The notes: generated from the sequence alone by a model not told the origin. 48,185 nucleotides of DNA from Planctomycetota bacterium (GCA_025459175.1 JALORC010000047.1:1-48185); one strand, 5' to 3'; shown: positions 34,532-44,027, counted from the first letter of the stretch. Numbers and translations are program-made.

Positions 34532-35698
34532 TCAGTTGGCGGGATCGTTGCGCCGCGGCCCGACTTCACCCAGCACGGCGTGGATCGGAGCCTGCAGTTC
34601 CCCGTTGCGCAACAACTCGAGCGCAATCACCGCACCCGGATCGCTGCAGACGATGCGATCGTGCAGCGCCTTGGCGTCTTGGACCGCAGCTCCGTCGACC
34701 CCGAGCACCACGTCGCCCTGCCGCACCCCGGCGCGGTGCGCGGGTTGGCCTTCGACCACCCGCACGATCAGCGCGCCGCGGCGGGCGCTGCTGCGGCCGA
34801 AGCCGCTGCCGCCGCCCGCGTCACCGACCGTGCTGTCGAAGCTGGCGAACTCGATGCCCAGGTAGCCGCGCCGGACCCGCCCGTCGCGCTGCCGCTGCAT
34901 CGCCGCCAGCGTCCACTTCACGGTGTTGCTGGGCACGGCGAACGAGATGCCCTGCGCATCGATCGGCGCCTGCGTCGCGACCCCGACCACACGACCCTGC
35001 AGGTCGACGATCGGACAACCACTGTTGCCGGGGTTGACCGGCGCCGAGATCTGCAGGAAGTCGTTGGTGACGCCGAAGTCGCTGTGCGGCAGATGGCGGC
35101 CGACGAAGCTGACCACACCGGGCGTCACGGTCTGCGCGAGTCCGAGCGGGTTGCCGATCGCGACGATCCAGTCGCCGGCCTGCAGCGTGCCGCTGTCGCC
35201 GAGCGGCAGGGCCGGCAGGTCGTCGGGGGCGTCGACGAGGCGCAGCAGCGCCAGGTCGGTGGCCAGGTCTTCGCCGACCACCTCGGCGGTGAACCGACCG
35301 CGCTGCGGCACCAGCACCTCGATCTGCGCCGCGGCGGCGACCACGTGGTAGTTGGTGACGACGAGGCCGTGCCGTTCGACGACGAAGCCGGAACCGTTCC
35401 GTTCGCCGATCGGTGGCGCGACCGTGGCGCTGGCCAGGTGGGTCGCCGCCCCGTCCTCCGCCGACTCGTCCCCCGCGGCCTCGAGCTCGGTCAACATCGC
35501 TCGCACGGTGACGACGCCGGGGGCCACGCGCTGCACGACCTCCGCGAACGATGGCAACACCGCCGCCGTGCGCACCGGGACCGGCTCGTGCCACAGCGGC
35601 TGTGGCACCGGGGCCGACAGGCGGCCCAGCCACAGCCCGACGGCAAGGCACCCGGCTCCACCGAGACCGACCCGCCAGACGGCACCTAGGCGCACCAT
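34532..35698 (-). CDS. HtrA/DegP-like membrane-anchored serine protease
   Basis: 388 residues. The N terminus has one hydrophobic segment (about 10-28), so it is a periplasmic protein, possibly membrane-anchored. A trypsin-like domain shows the triad His118 (TNYHVV), Asp148 (ATDLALL) and Ser226 (NPGNSGCPI); the usual GNSGGP reads GNSGCP. One PDZ domain follows (about 290-375, GALIVRVVEGQPAHRAGVRQGDVVLG). Single-PDZ layout resembles DegS/HhoA types. Start chosen with TAGAGT ending 8 nt upstream. First gene of a minus-strand group leading to phoBR. Confidence 0.9.
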   Translation of the reverse strand: MVRLGAVWRVGLGGAGCLAVGLWLGRLSAPVPQPLWHEPVPVRTAAVLPSFAEVVQRVAPGVVTVRAMLTELEAAGDESAEDGAATHLASATVAPPIGERNGSGFVVERHGLVVTNYHVVAAAAQIEVLVPQRGRFTAEVVGEDLATDLALLRLVDAPDDLPALPLGDSGTLQAGDWIVAIGNPLGLAQTVTPGVVSFVGRHLPHSDFGVTNDFLQISAPVNPGNSGCPIVDLQGRVVGVATQAPIDAQGISFAVPSNTVKWTLAAMQRQRDGRVRRGYLGIEFASFDSTVGDAGGGSGFGRSSARRGALIVRVVEGQPAHRAGVRQGDVVLGVDGAAVQDAKALHDRIVCSDPGAVIALELLRNGELQAPIHAVLGEVGPRRNDPAN

Positions 35699-35706
35699 GG
35701 CGCCGG

Positions 35707-35712
35707 ACTCTA
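35707..35712 (-). promoter_or_regulatory. -10-like TAGAGT before HtrA-like gene
   Basis: Minus-strand TTAGAGT ending 8 nt before the ATG at 35698; fits a leaderless transcript. Confidence 0.45.
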
Positions 35713-35766
35713 ACACCCCCGCCGCCAGCGACCAGCCCCACCCTTCCCAGCGCGACCGCGCCTCTG

Positions 35767-35772
35767 CATGCT
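35767..35772 (+). promoter_or_regulatory. Extended -10-like TGCATGCT before HEAT-VWA gene
   Basis: CATGCT ending 6 nt before the ATG at 35779, with TG two bases further upstream. A weaker member of the series. Confidence 0.3.
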
Positions 35773-35778
35773 GGCCGC

Positions 35779-37872
35779 ATGCGTTCGCTGCTGCTGCTGC
35801 CCGTGCTGCTGTCCTGGTCGAGCCTCGCTGCCCCGCTGGACGCACAGCGCCCGAAGTCGGCCGCCGAGGCGCTGTCGAAGTTCCGCGCCGTGGCCGACCG
35901 CGCCGAAGGGGAACGGCAGCGGGCCGCCGGGGATCTCGGCGACTTCGCCGATGCCGAGGTGACTACCGTGCTGCTCGCCGAGCTCGCCCGCGCCGAGAGC
36001 CTGGGCTACCGGCAGACCGTCGTGCGCGCGCTCGGCGAACACACGCGGCTCGGCGCCGTGGCCGCGTTGGTGCCGCTGCTGGTCGCCGATGGACCGGTGC
36101 GACTGTGGGAATCGGTCGCCACCGCACTCGCCAACCAGGGCGACGACGGGGTGCAGTCGCTGGCGAAGCTGCTCGCCCAGCAGCCGGCCGGTGGCGGGCG
36201 CCGCCACGCGATCTGCGACGGCCTCGGCCGCAATCGGTCCGAACTCGCGCGCGACGCGCTGCTGACCGAGCTCGGCCGCGCCACCGGTCGCGACCGCCTG
36301 CCGTCGCTGCGGGCCCTGCGCAACCGCGCCGGCGAAGCGCCGGTCGACGCGGTGCGGCTGCAGCTGGCCAAGGACGGCGACGCACTGGTCGCCGCCACCG
36401 CGCTGCAGCAGCTCGCCGAGCACGCGCACGCCGACGCCCCGGCACTGGCGCTCGAACTCAGCCGGCGCAACCAGGGCGACGCCAAGGGCGACGTCGCCAC
36501 CGCGGTCTGTCACGCGCTGCTGCTGCAGCCGACCCCACCGCATCACGAGCCACTGCTGGTAGCCGGGGCGCTGGCCGAGGATCCGTTCGGCAAGGCGAAG
36601 GCGGCGCTGTGGCAGCAGGCGGTCGGCGATCCGGCGCTGGTGCGCTGGTTCGCCGAGCAGGCGCCGCTGCGCAAGAGCAGCGCCGAACGTTGCCTCGCTG
36701 CCGAGGTGCTGGGCATGAGCACCGGCGAACTGCAGTCGGTCGCCGCCGCCGGACTCGGCAAGCTGCTGTTGCACAAGGAGCCCGATGTGGTGCGCACGGC
36801 GGCGCTGGCGCTGGCCCGTCTCGGTCCGCAGCACGCGCTGGCGCCGCTGCAGAAGCTGCTCGCGGGCAAGGAGGACTGGCAGGTGTCCGCGGCCTTGATG
36901 GCCCTGCACGCGCTGCGCAAGGACGACCCGGCCTGGCGCGCCGAACTGCTGACGCAGTGCGACAGCAAGCAGGCCGCGGCGCGCGCGACGGCGCTGCACC
37001 TGCTGGCGCAGCTGCCGGCCGGCGACAACGCGCCGCTGGTGGCCGCGGCCGCCGCCAACCTGACCCACAAGCAGTGGCCGGTGCGCAGTGCTGCGATCGA
37101 CCTGCTGCGCAGCCTGCGCACCGCGGCCGCGGTGCCGCCGCTGTTCGAACGACTCGATGCCGAACAAGGTCGGCTGCGGCAGGATCTGGTCGAGGCGCTC
37201 GAAGACCTCACCCGGCTGCAGTTCCCGACCACCGCGGCGTGGCAGCAGTGGTGGCAGCAGGAGCGCACCAACTTCCGCATCGCCGACCGCCGCGATGCCG
37301 CGGACGAACGCGACCGCGGCGCGCCGAAGAAGGGCGCCAAGGAGACGGTCAGCTACTGGAACCTGCCGGTGCACAGCGACCGGGTGACGTTCGTCGTCGA
37401 CGTCTCGGGCAGCATGGCGCAACCGTTCGGCACCGGCGGCGGCACCCGCCTCGACGAGGCCAAGCGACAGCTGGTGCGGGTGCTGGCACTGCTCGGCAAC
37501 AAGGCGAAGGGCAACGTGGTCACGTTCGCCGAGGGCGCGCGCGGCTTCGCCGAGACGCTGCAGCCGCTCGACGACCGCCGGCAGAAGGCGATCGCCGCGT
37601 TCGCCGAGGCGATGGCGAGCAAGGGGCCGACCAACGTGCACGATGGCCTGCAGCGTGCGTTCGCCGATGCCGAGGTCGACACGATCTTCCTGCTGACCGA
37701 CGGCCAGCCGAGTTCGGGCCCGGTGGTCGACGAAGAGGCGCTGCTGGCGCTGGTCGCGCGCTGGAACACCGGCCGAGGCGTGCGCATCCACACCGTGGCG
37801 CTCGGCGGCAAGAGCCGCTTCCTCGAACGGCTCGCGCAGCAGTCCGGCGGCAACCACACGGTCGCGCGCTGA
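35779..37872 (+). CDS. Secreted HEAT-repeat protein with C-terminal VWA domain
   Basis: 697 residues. Sec signal MRSLLLLPVLLSWSSLAAPLDA. Residues about 40-480 are HEAT-like helical repeats (LARDALLTELGRA, VVRTAALALARLGPQHALAPL, VRSAAIDLLRSLRTAAAVPPL). A VWA domain follows with the MIDAS motif DVSGSM (Asp541), a Thr in PTNVHDGL and Asp in FLLTDGQP, so metal-dependent ligand binding is intact. A tryptophan-rich linker (WQQWWQQE) separates the two parts. Function unknown; such fusions are frequent in Planctomycetes. Confidence 0.88.
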   Translation: MRSLLLLPVLLSWSSLAAPLDAQRPKSAAEALSKFRAVADRAEGERQRAAGDLGDFADAEVTTVLLAELARAESLGYRQTVVRALGEHTRLGAVAALVPLLVADGPVRLWESVATALANQGDDGVQSLAKLLAQQPAGGGRRHAICDGLGRNRSELARDALLTELGRATGRDRLPSLRALRNRAGEAPVDAVRLQLAKDGDALVAATALQQLAEHAHADAPALALELSRRNQGDAKGDVATAVCHALLLQPTPPHHEPLLVAGALAEDPFGKAKAALWQQAVGDPALVRWFAEQAPLRKSSAERCLAAEVLGMSTGELQSVAAAGLGKLLLHKEPDVVRTAALALARLGPQHALAPLQKLLAGKEDWQVSAALMALHALRKDDPAWRAELLTQCDSKQAAARATALHLLAQLPAGDNAPLVAAAAANLTHKQWPVRSAAIDLLRSLRTAAAVPPLFERLDAEQGRLRQDLVEALEDLTRLQFPTTAAWQQWWQQERTNFRIADRRDAADERDRGAPKKGAKETVSYWNLPVHSDRVTFVVDVSGSMAQPFGTGGGTRLDEAKRQLVRVLALLGNKAKGNVVTFAEGARGFAETLQPLDDRRQKAIAAFAEAMASKGPTNVHDGLQRAFADAEVDTIFLLTDGQPSSGPVVDEEALLALVARWNTGRGVRIHTVALGGKSRFLERLAQQSGGNHTVAR

Positions 37873-37922
37873 GAGCGCTGAACGCGCCGGTCGCCGTCGT
37901 TCTGTCGCCGCCCACGAACCGG

Positions 37923-37928
37923 TAGTGT
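37923..37928 (+). promoter_or_regulatory. -10-like TAGTGT before M32 peptidase
   Basis: GGTAGTGT ending 6 nt before the ATG at 37935; predicts transcription from the start codon itself. Confidence 0.45.
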
Positions 37929-37934
37929 GCGCGC

Positions 37935-39437
37935 ATGACTGCCTACGACGATCTGCGCGCCCACCTGCGTTCGGCGCACCTGCTCGGCACCACGGCGGCG
38001 CTGCTGAGCTGGGACCAGGAGACGATGATGCCGAAGGGGGCCGGCGCGGTGCGCGCCGAGCAGCTGTCGCTGCTGGCCGAACTGCAGCACCAGCGCACCA
38101 CCGACCCGCGGGTCGCCGACTGGCTCGCCGCCTGCGAAGCGGATCCGCGCACGCAGGCCGATCCCGACCGCGCCGCGAACGTGCGGCAATGGCGCCGCGA
38201 CCACACCCGCGCCACCAGGCTGCCGAGCGCGCTGGTCGCCGAGCTGGCGGCGCACGAGAGCACGGCGCAGCAGGGCTGGGCCACCGCCCGCAGCAAGGAC
38301 GACTACCGCCGCTTCCAACCGCTGCTCGATCGCATGGTCGTGCTGCAGCAGCAGAAGGCCGATTGCCTGCGGTTGCCGGGCCAGAGCCGCTGGGACGCGC
38401 TCGCCGATCTCTACGAACCGGGCATGACCGCGGCGCTGCTGCGCGAGCTGTTCGGGCCGCTGCGCCAGCAGCTGGTGGCCCTGCGCCAGCGCTTGACCGA
38501 TGGCAGCGAACCCGACGACGCGTTCCAGCGGCAGCGCATCGAGCGCCCGGCGCAGGAGACGTTCGTGCGCGCGGTCACCACGGCGTTCGGCTTCGACCCG
38601 AAGTTCGGGCGCCTCGACACCAGCGTGCACCCGTTCTGCACCAACGTCGGCAACGACGTGCGGCTGTGCACGCGCTTCGGCGACGACGACGTGCTCGATG
38701 CGCTCGGCTCGACGATGCACGAATGCGGCCACGGCCTCTACGAACAGGGCACCGAGCCCGAGCACTTCGGCACCCCGCTCGGCGAACCGGTGTCGCTCGG
38801 CATCCACGAGAGCCAGAGCCGGCTGTGGGAGAACCACGTCGGCCGCTCGGCCGCGTTCTGGCGCTGGTGCTGGCCGCTGGCCCAACGCCACCTCGGTGCG
38901 GCCTGCGATGGCTTCGATGCCGCGCGAGTGTTCCGCACCGCCAACCGCGTGCAGCCGAGCCTGATCCGCGTCGAAGCCGACGAAGCGACCTACGACCTGC
39001 ACGTGATGGTGCGGTTCGAACTCGAACAGGCGCTGATCGACGGCCAGCTCGGCACCGCCAACCTGCCCGGTGAGTGGAACCGGCTCTACCGCGAGTACCT
39101 CGGCGTGCAGGTGCCGAACGATCGCCAGGGCTGCCTGCAGGACGTGCACTGGTCGTGTGGCCTGTTCGGCTACTTCCCGACCTACACGCTCGGCAACCTG
39201 TACGCGGCGCAGTTCGCCGCCGCCGCCGACCGCGCGCTCGGCGGCCTCGACCAGCTGCTCGAACGCGGCAACTTCACCACGCTGCGCGAATGGTTGCGCC
39301 GGCAGATCCACCGCCACGGCCGTCGGCACAGCCCGGCGGAACTGTGCCAGCTGGTCACCGGCGCGCCGCTGTCGAGCGCACCGTTCCTCGCCTACCTCGA
39401 GCAGAAGCTCGGCAGCGTCTATCGACTGCCGGCGTGA
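37935..39437 (+). CDS. Thermostable carboxypeptidase, M32 family (Taq type)
   Basis: 500 residues, typical length, no signal peptide. A zinc metallopeptidase removing C-terminal residues. The HEXXH site is HECGH (His262, Glu263, His266) followed by GLYEQG; the third zinc ligand lies in LGIHESQSRLWEN, and DVHWSCGLFGYFPTYTLGN is the conserved C-terminal block. The N terminus LLSWDQETMMPKGA also matches the family. Confidence 0.95.
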   Translation: MTAYDDLRAHLRSAHLLGTTAALLSWDQETMMPKGAGAVRAEQLSLLAELQHQRTTDPRVADWLAACEADPRTQADPDRAANVRQWRRDHTRATRLPSALVAELAAHESTAQQGWATARSKDDYRRFQPLLDRMVVLQQQKADCLRLPGQSRWDALADLYEPGMTAALLRELFGPLRQQLVALRQRLTDGSEPDDAFQRQRIERPAQETFVRAVTTAFGFDPKFGRLDTSVHPFCTNVGNDVRLCTRFGDDDVLDALGSTMHECGHGLYEQGTEPEHFGTPLGEPVSLGIHESQSRLWENHVGRSAAFWRWCWPLAQRHLGAACDGFDAARVFRTANRVQPSLIRVEADEATYDLHVMVRFELEQALIDGQLGTANLPGEWNRLYREYLGVQVPNDRQGCLQDVHWSCGLFGYFPTYTLGNLYAAQFAAAADRALGGLDQLLERGNFTTLREWLRRQIHRHGRRHSPAELCQLVTGAPLSSAPFLAYLEQKLGSVYRLPA

Positions 39438-39455
39438 GCCAGCCGGGCTACGCGC

Positions 39456-39461
39456 TATCGT
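39456..39461 (+). promoter_or_regulatory. -10-like TATCGT before GH2 gene
   Basis: GCTATCGT ending 7 nt before the ATG at 39469 (4 nt before an in-frame GTG). Confidence 0.45.
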
Positions 39462-39468
39462 CACCGTG

Positions 39469-42456
39469 ATGTTGCGCGCGCTCGTGCTGCTGTCGCTGCT
39501 CTCCACCACGCTGCTCGGACAACAACGGGTCTCGCTCGCCGGCACCTGGCAGTTGCGACCGGAACCGGCTGCCGCCGACGCGGCGTGGCAGGAGATCACC
39601 GTGCCGAGCGCGTTCGAGACCGTGCTCGGCACCACGTTCGACGGCATCGCGCGCTACCGCCGGCCGCTGCCGCTGCCGGCGCAACGCTGCGCCGCGGTGC
39701 GCATCGAGTTCGCCGCGGTCGCGACCCACGCGACGGTGTTCTGCAACGGCACCGAGTGCGGCGCCCACCTCGGCGGCTGGACGCCGTTCCGGGTCGACGT
39801 GACCAAGGCTCTGCGTTGGGACGGCACCGACACGCTCGAGGTGCTCGTCGACGAGAAGGTCGGCCACAACACGCAGGGCTTCCACCCGATCATCCAACCG
39901 CACTTCGGTGGCATCTGGCAGGACGTCACGCTGTGCCTCGACGACGGCCCGGTGTTCGATCGTCTGCGCCTGCGCCACGAGCCGGCCATCGCGTTCAACG
40001 CGCTCGCCGTCGACGTCGGCGTGCTGGGCGCGGACGCGCGCAGTCTGCGCGTCGACGCGCGTCTCGATGACACGAAACTCGGCGCCGTGCTGCCGGTCAC
40101 CGCGGGTGGAGCCCGGGGAACCATGTCCCTCGCGGTCGTGCCGTGGTGGTCCCCCACCGACCCACAGCGGCATCGCCTCACGCTGCGGTTGATCGAGGGT
40201 GACCGCGAACTCGACCGCTGGACCACGTGGTTCGGCGTGCGCGAACTGCGCACCGACGGCACGCGCATCCTGTGGAACGGCGAGCCGCTGCAGGTGCGTG
40301 GGCTCCTGCACTGGGGCTACTCGCCGCCTCACCTCGCCCCGCCCACCGACCCCATCTACTGGCGCGAGCAGCTCACGCGAGCCAAGGCCCGTGGCTTCAA
40401 CCTGCTGAAATGCTGCCTCTGGGTGCCGCCGAAGTGCGTCTACGAGCTGGCCGACGAACTCGGCCTGCTCGTCTGGCAGGAGTATCCGACCTGGCACCCG
40501 AAGATGGACCAGGCCCACAAGCAGGAACTGCTGGCCGAGTACGCCGAGTTCTTCGCCTTCGACCGCAACCACGCGTCGGTCGCGTTCCGCAGCCTGACCT
40601 GCGAGACCGGCCACGGTGCCGACCTCGACGTGATCCAGGCGCTCTACGACGCCTGCAAGGCAGCCGTGCCGAACACGCTCGTCGTCGACGACAGTTCGTG
40701 GATCGGCTGGCAGCGCGTCACCGACTTCTGGGACGAACACCCGTACGGCAACAACTCGTGGTGGCCGGGCCGCATCGCCGAGTTCCAGCAGCACATCGCC
40801 GCGAAGGGAGCGAAGCCCCTGCTGCTCGGCGAGTGCATCGCCGCCGACACGTGGCTCGACAGCGTCGCGTGGCGTGCGACCCACGGCGACGCGGAACGCT
40901 GGTGGCGACCCGACTGCTGGCCGGCCCAGCAGGCCGCGGAGGCCTGGCTCACGCAGCAATTCGGCGCCGCGACGCTGCGCGCGCTCCGACCCTGGTCGCT
41001 CGACTTCGCGATGCAGAACCGCCGCTTCCAGATCGAGCAGCTGCGCCTGCGCATGCCCGAAGCGGGCTACGTCGTCTCGGTCGCGCGCGACTTCGCCAAG
41101 GCACGCATGGGGCTCGACGACGACCTCGGCCAGCCGAAGTGGACGCCGGCGGAATGGTCGTGGCACGGCGACACGATGCTGTGCCTGGACCTGCCGTGGC
41201 ACGGCCGTGCGCTCGGGCCGGATGCGGAGCCGCCGGCCGTGCGCGTCGTGCACAGCGGGCGCGGGCCGTTGCGCGGCACGCTGAAGCTCTGGACCGACGT
41301 CGTCGACGGCACCCGGCGCGACAGCGCGGTGAGCGTCGCACCTGGGAAGGTCGGAGCGCCGGTCGTGGCCCCGTTCCCCGCCAGCACGGACGTCGTGCGC
41401 CGCGTGCGCGTGCACGCGGCCCTCGACGGCAGCCACCCGGCGCAGAACCACTGGGATCTGTGGCAGGTACCCGCCGTCACGCCGGCCGCCAGCTCGGTGC
41501 AGCACGTCGATCGCCTGACCCCCGCTCTGCTCGACGCGCTCGCCGCGGGCGGTACCGCGATCCTGCACGCCGGCGACCGACCGGGTTCGCTGCGTACGAC
41601 GTCGTTGTGGTTCCTGCGCGGCGCCCCGTTCGCGCCGCCGCACCCGCTGCACCGCCTGGTGCCGGCCGAACTGCTGCTCGAGCTGTGCAGCTTCGACCTC
41701 GAGTCGACGCGGCTCATGCCGTGGGCCAGTCTGCGGGACGAGATCGATCCGGTGCTCGCATTCTGGGAGACACACGACATCCCCGAAGTGCGGCTCCATC
41801 TGTTCGCCGGCGACACGCGGGTCGGCAAGGGTCGGCTCCTGGTGACGACGCTGCGGCTCGAGGGAGTGCTCGGCGCCTGGCTCACGCAGCAGTTCGTGCA
41901 GCACCTGGTCCACGGCCCGGCCCCGCGCCGCGCGCTGTCGAACGAGACACTGGCGACCATGCGCGCCCAACTCGCCGAGCAGCGCCTCGAGCTGCCGGTC
42001 TGGCGCTTCCGCACCGATCCCGAGGATCAGGGCCGCGCGGCCGGCTGGTTCCGCCCCGACACCGACGCCGGCACCGCCGACTGGCGCGATCTGCGCGCGG
42101 GTTCACACTGGGAGAACCAGGCCGAGGACCTGAAGCCCTACACCGGCATCGCCTGGTACCGCATCGATGTCGACGTGCCGGCGAGCTGGCAGGACCAGGC
42201 CGCCCGGGCGATCTTCGACGGCGTCGACGACAGCTTCGAGCTGTGGCTGAACGGCGAGCCGGCCGGCAGCTTCGGCGACGCCGCGACCAAGACCTCGATC
42301 TGGCTGCAGCGCCAGGTCGCCGAACTCGGCACCCGGCTGCGGCCGGGCGCGCGCAACACGCTGGTGCTGCGGGTCGTCGATCACGCCGGTGCCGGTGGGC
42401 TGTGGAAGCCTGCTTGCCTTTCCACCGGGCCGGCCTCGGCGCCGCTGCTGCACTGA
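39469..42456 (+). CDS. Secreted glycoside hydrolase family 2-like enzyme
   Basis: 995 residues. Short Sec signal (LVLLSLLSTTLLG). GH2 domain order is visible: sugar-binding jelly roll (about 25-160, ATVFCNGTECGAHLGGWTPF), Ig-like domain (to about 270), then a TIM barrel (WNGEPLQVRGLLHWGY to about 470). Candidate acid/base Glu379 lies in SLTCETGHG where most GH2 enzymes have NE; candidate nucleophile Glu455 is in LLLGECIAADTW. A second jelly-roll-like domain occurs at the C terminus (FDGVDDSFELWLNGEPAGSF). Substrate unknown; beta-galactosidase, mannosidase or glucuronidase are all possible. Confidence 0.85.
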   Translation: MLRALVLLSLLSTTLLGQQRVSLAGTWQLRPEPAAADAAWQEITVPSAFETVLGTTFDGIARYRRPLPLPAQRCAAVRIEFAAVATHATVFCNGTECGAHLGGWTPFRVDVTKALRWDGTDTLEVLVDEKVGHNTQGFHPIIQPHFGGIWQDVTLCLDDGPVFDRLRLRHEPAIAFNALAVDVGVLGADARSLRVDARLDDTKLGAVLPVTAGGARGTMSLAVVPWWSPTDPQRHRLTLRLIEGDRELDRWTTWFGVRELRTDGTRILWNGEPLQVRGLLHWGYSPPHLAPPTDPIYWREQLTRAKARGFNLLKCCLWVPPKCVYELADELGLLVWQEYPTWHPKMDQAHKQELLAEYAEFFAFDRNHASVAFRSLTCETGHGADLDVIQALYDACKAAVPNTLVVDDSSWIGWQRVTDFWDEHPYGNNSWWPGRIAEFQQHIAAKGAKPLLLGECIAADTWLDSVAWRATHGDAERWWRPDCWPAQQAAEAWLTQQFGAATLRALRPWSLDFAMQNRRFQIEQLRLRMPEAGYVVSVARDFAKARMGLDDDLGQPKWTPAEWSWHGDTMLCLDLPWHGRALGPDAEPPAVRVVHSGRGPLRGTLKLWTDVVDGTRRDSAVSVAPGKVGAPVVAPFPASTDVVRRVRVHAALDGSHPAQNHWDLWQVPAVTPAASSVQHVDRLTPALLDALAAGGTAILHAGDRPGSLRTTSLWFLRGAPFAPPHPLHRLVPAELLLELCSFDLESTRLMPWASLRDEIDPVLAFWETHDIPEVRLHLFAGDTRVGKGRLLVTTLRLEGVLGAWLTQQFVQHLVHGPAPRRALSNETLATMRAQLAEQRLELPVWRFRTDPEDQGRAAGWFRPDTDAGTADWRDLRAGSHWENQAEDLKPYTGIAWYRIDVDVPASWQDQAARAIFDGVDDSFELWLNGEPAGSFGDAATKTSIWLQRQVAELGTRLRPGARNTLVLRVVDHAGAGGLWKPACLSTGPASAPLLH

Positions 42457-42528
42457 CCGGGCGCGGAATCGGCCCCTTGCCGGCAGAACGCTCCCGACGC
42501 ACAAGGGGCACTTCGCATCGTCCCCTGC

Positions 42529-42534
42529 TATCCT
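42529..42534 (+). promoter_or_regulatory. Extended -10-like TGCTATCCT before Nfu gene
   Basis: TATCCT with TGC upstream, ending 9 nt before the ATG at 42544. Confidence 0.5.
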
Positions 42535-42543
42535 GAGCCGCGC

Positions 42544-43122
42544 ATGAAGGTCTCGAGCATCCAGCCCACCCCGAATCCCAACGCATTCAAGTTCCTGGTC
42601 GACCAGCCGCTGGCGAAGCCCGGACAGTCGCTCGCCTACAGCAAGCCCGAGCAGGCGCGGCAGGACGTGCTGGCGCAGGGCATGTTCGCGATCCCGGGCA
42701 TCGACACGCTGTTCTTCTGCGACAACTTCGTCACCGTCAGCATGACGCCGCAGGCCGACTGGCGCGCGGTCGCCGAGCAGGTGACGCGGCTGCTCGAGAG
42801 CCACATCCCCGACGGCGACGTGCCGCCGCCCGACCACGGCGATGACCACGGTCACGACCACAACCCGCTCTCGACGCTGCCGAAGGGCGGCGACCCGGTG
42901 ATGCTGGCGAAGATCAACACGCTGCTCGACGACCGGGTGCGGCCGGCGCTGGCCGGCGACGGTGGCGGTCTGCAGGTCATGGGGCTCGAGGGCAAGACGC
43001 TGTTCATCCGCTACCAGGGCGCTTGCGGCAGCTGCCCGAGTTCGACCGCCGGCACGCTGATGGCGATCCAGAACCTGCTGCAGAGCGAGATCGACGAAGA
43101 GATGGTCGTCACGATGTCGTGA
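42544..43122 (+). CDS. Nfu-type iron-sulfur cluster scaffold/carrier
   Basis: 192 residues. N-terminal Nfu_N domain (VSSIQPTPNPNAFKFLVDQ, about 1-85), a His/Asp-rich linker (GDDHGHDHNP), and a C-terminal NifU domain (about 118-190) with VRPALAGDGGGLQVMG and the cluster-binding CGSC in QGACGSCPSS. It delivers 4Fe-4S clusters to apoproteins. The His-rich linker could bind metal. Several cluster enzymes (QhpD, ThiC) in the window would depend on such carriers, but linkage is only general. Confidence 0.93.
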   Translation: MKVSSIQPTPNPNAFKFLVDQPLAKPGQSLAYSKPEQARQDVLAQGMFAIPGIDTLFFCDNFVTVSMTPQADWRAVAEQVTRLLESHIPDGDVPPPDHGDDHGHDHNPLSTLPKGGDPVMLAKINTLLDDRVRPALAGDGGGLQVMGLEGKTLFIRYQGACGSCPSSTAGTLMAIQNLLQSEIDEEMVVTMS

Positions 43123-43180
43123 TCGTGAGCCGGGCGGCGGTCAAGAACGGTGCCCGCCGCGCCGATTCGAGGCTGTCCGC

Positions 43181-43537
43181 ATGACGACGCGCTGCCACTA
43201 CTGCGGCTACCAAGGGGGCGTGAACCGTGTACACGGCCACGGCCAGTGCGCGCGCTGCGGCACCAACATCGAGCCATGCTGCAGCGGCGCGAGTGCCGAG
43301 GGTGAAGCGGCGGCGACCTCGGGCATCGACACCGGGCCCGATCCGGGCTTGTTGGCGCGCACGTTCCTGCACCTCGGCGGGCCGGCGGTGACGGTCACGT
43401 TCGACTCGCTGCGGTTCGCGCTCGCGCAGCGGCTCGGCGTCGACCTCGACGAGGCGATGCTGGTCATCGAGGCGGCGGAGCGCACCGGGCTGATCGTGCC
43501 GAGTGGGCCAGGCCTCTATCGGTTGCGCAGCAGCTGA
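43181..43537 (+). CDS. Small zinc-ribbon protein, 118 aa
   Basis: N-terminal zinc-ribbon-like region with CHYCG (Cys5, Cys8), CARCG and a CC pair before residue 37. A short linker is followed by a C-terminal helical domain (about 60-118, LRFALAQRLGVDLDEAMLVIEAAERTGLIV) with winged-helix character. Starts 58 nt after the Nfu stop. It may bind nucleic acid or a metal; no family recognised. Confidence 0.75.
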   Translation: MTTRCHYCGYQGGVNRVHGHGQCARCGTNIEPCCSGASAEGEAAATSGIDTGPDPGLLARTFLHLGGPAVTVTFDSLRFALAQRLGVDLDEAMLVIEAAERTGLIVPSGPGLYRLRSS

Positions 43538-43563
43538 GTGCTGCTGTGCCCGGGCGGGTCGCT

Positions 43564-43569
43564 TAGAAC
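43564..43569 (+). promoter_or_regulatory. -10-like TAGAAC before DoxX-like gene
   Basis: TTAGAAC ending 6 nt before the ATG at 43576; last base differs from the usual T. Confidence 0.35.
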
Positions 43570-43575
43570 GACGCC

Positions 43576-43968
43576 ATGCGTCTGCTCACCAACCTGGTCG
43601 GCTTCCTGTTCGGGGGCCTGTTCGTCGCCGTCGGTCTGATGGTGTTGCTCGACCTCGGGCCGAAACCCGAACCACCGCCGGCCGGCTCCCCCGCCGCGAG
43701 CTTCTTCGCCGCGTTCGGCCCGACCGGGTATCTGATGTTCGTCAAGGTGCTCGAGGTCCTGGGCGGCGTGCTGACCGCGATCCCGAAGACGCGCTGCCTC
43801 GGGCTGCTGGTGCTGGGGCCGATCGTCGTCAACATCCTGGCGTTCCATCAGTTCGTCGCCGGCGATGGCGTGCTGTCGCCGATGCTGCTCGGGATCGCCG
43901 GTGCGTCGCTGTTCTTGCTGGTGGCGGAGCGGCGCGCGTTCGCGGGGCTGGTGACGCGCGGGTGTTGA
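43576..43968 (+). CDS. DoxX-like small membrane protein
   Basis: 130 residues with four hydrophobic spans (LVGFLFGGLFVAVGLMVLL; YLMFVKVLEVLGGVLTAI; LGLLVLGPIVVNILAFH; LLGIAGASLFLLVA). The FVKVLEVLGG and LLVLGPIVVNILAFH segments resemble DoxX/DoxD-like proteins. Function unknown; related proteins act in redox and thiosulfate chemistry in some organisms. Confidence 0.75.
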   Translation: MRLLTNLVGFLFGGLFVAVGLMVLLDLGPKPEPPPAGSPAASFFAAFGPTGYLMFVKVLEVLGGVLTAIPKTRCLGLLVLGPIVVNILAFHQFVAGDGVLSPMLLGIAGASLFLLVAERRAFAGLVTRGC

Positions 43969-44021
43969 GGGTTGGCGAAGGACAGCGGCGGCGCGTCCTT
44001 GCAGGCGCGGCGGCGATTCCG

Positions 44022-44027
44022 TAGCTT
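44022..44027 (+). promoter_or_regulatory. -10-like TAGCTT before tRNA-Leu
   Basis: GTAGCTT, 14 nt upstream of the mature tRNA 5' end, leaving a short 5' extension for RNase P. Confidence 0.4.
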
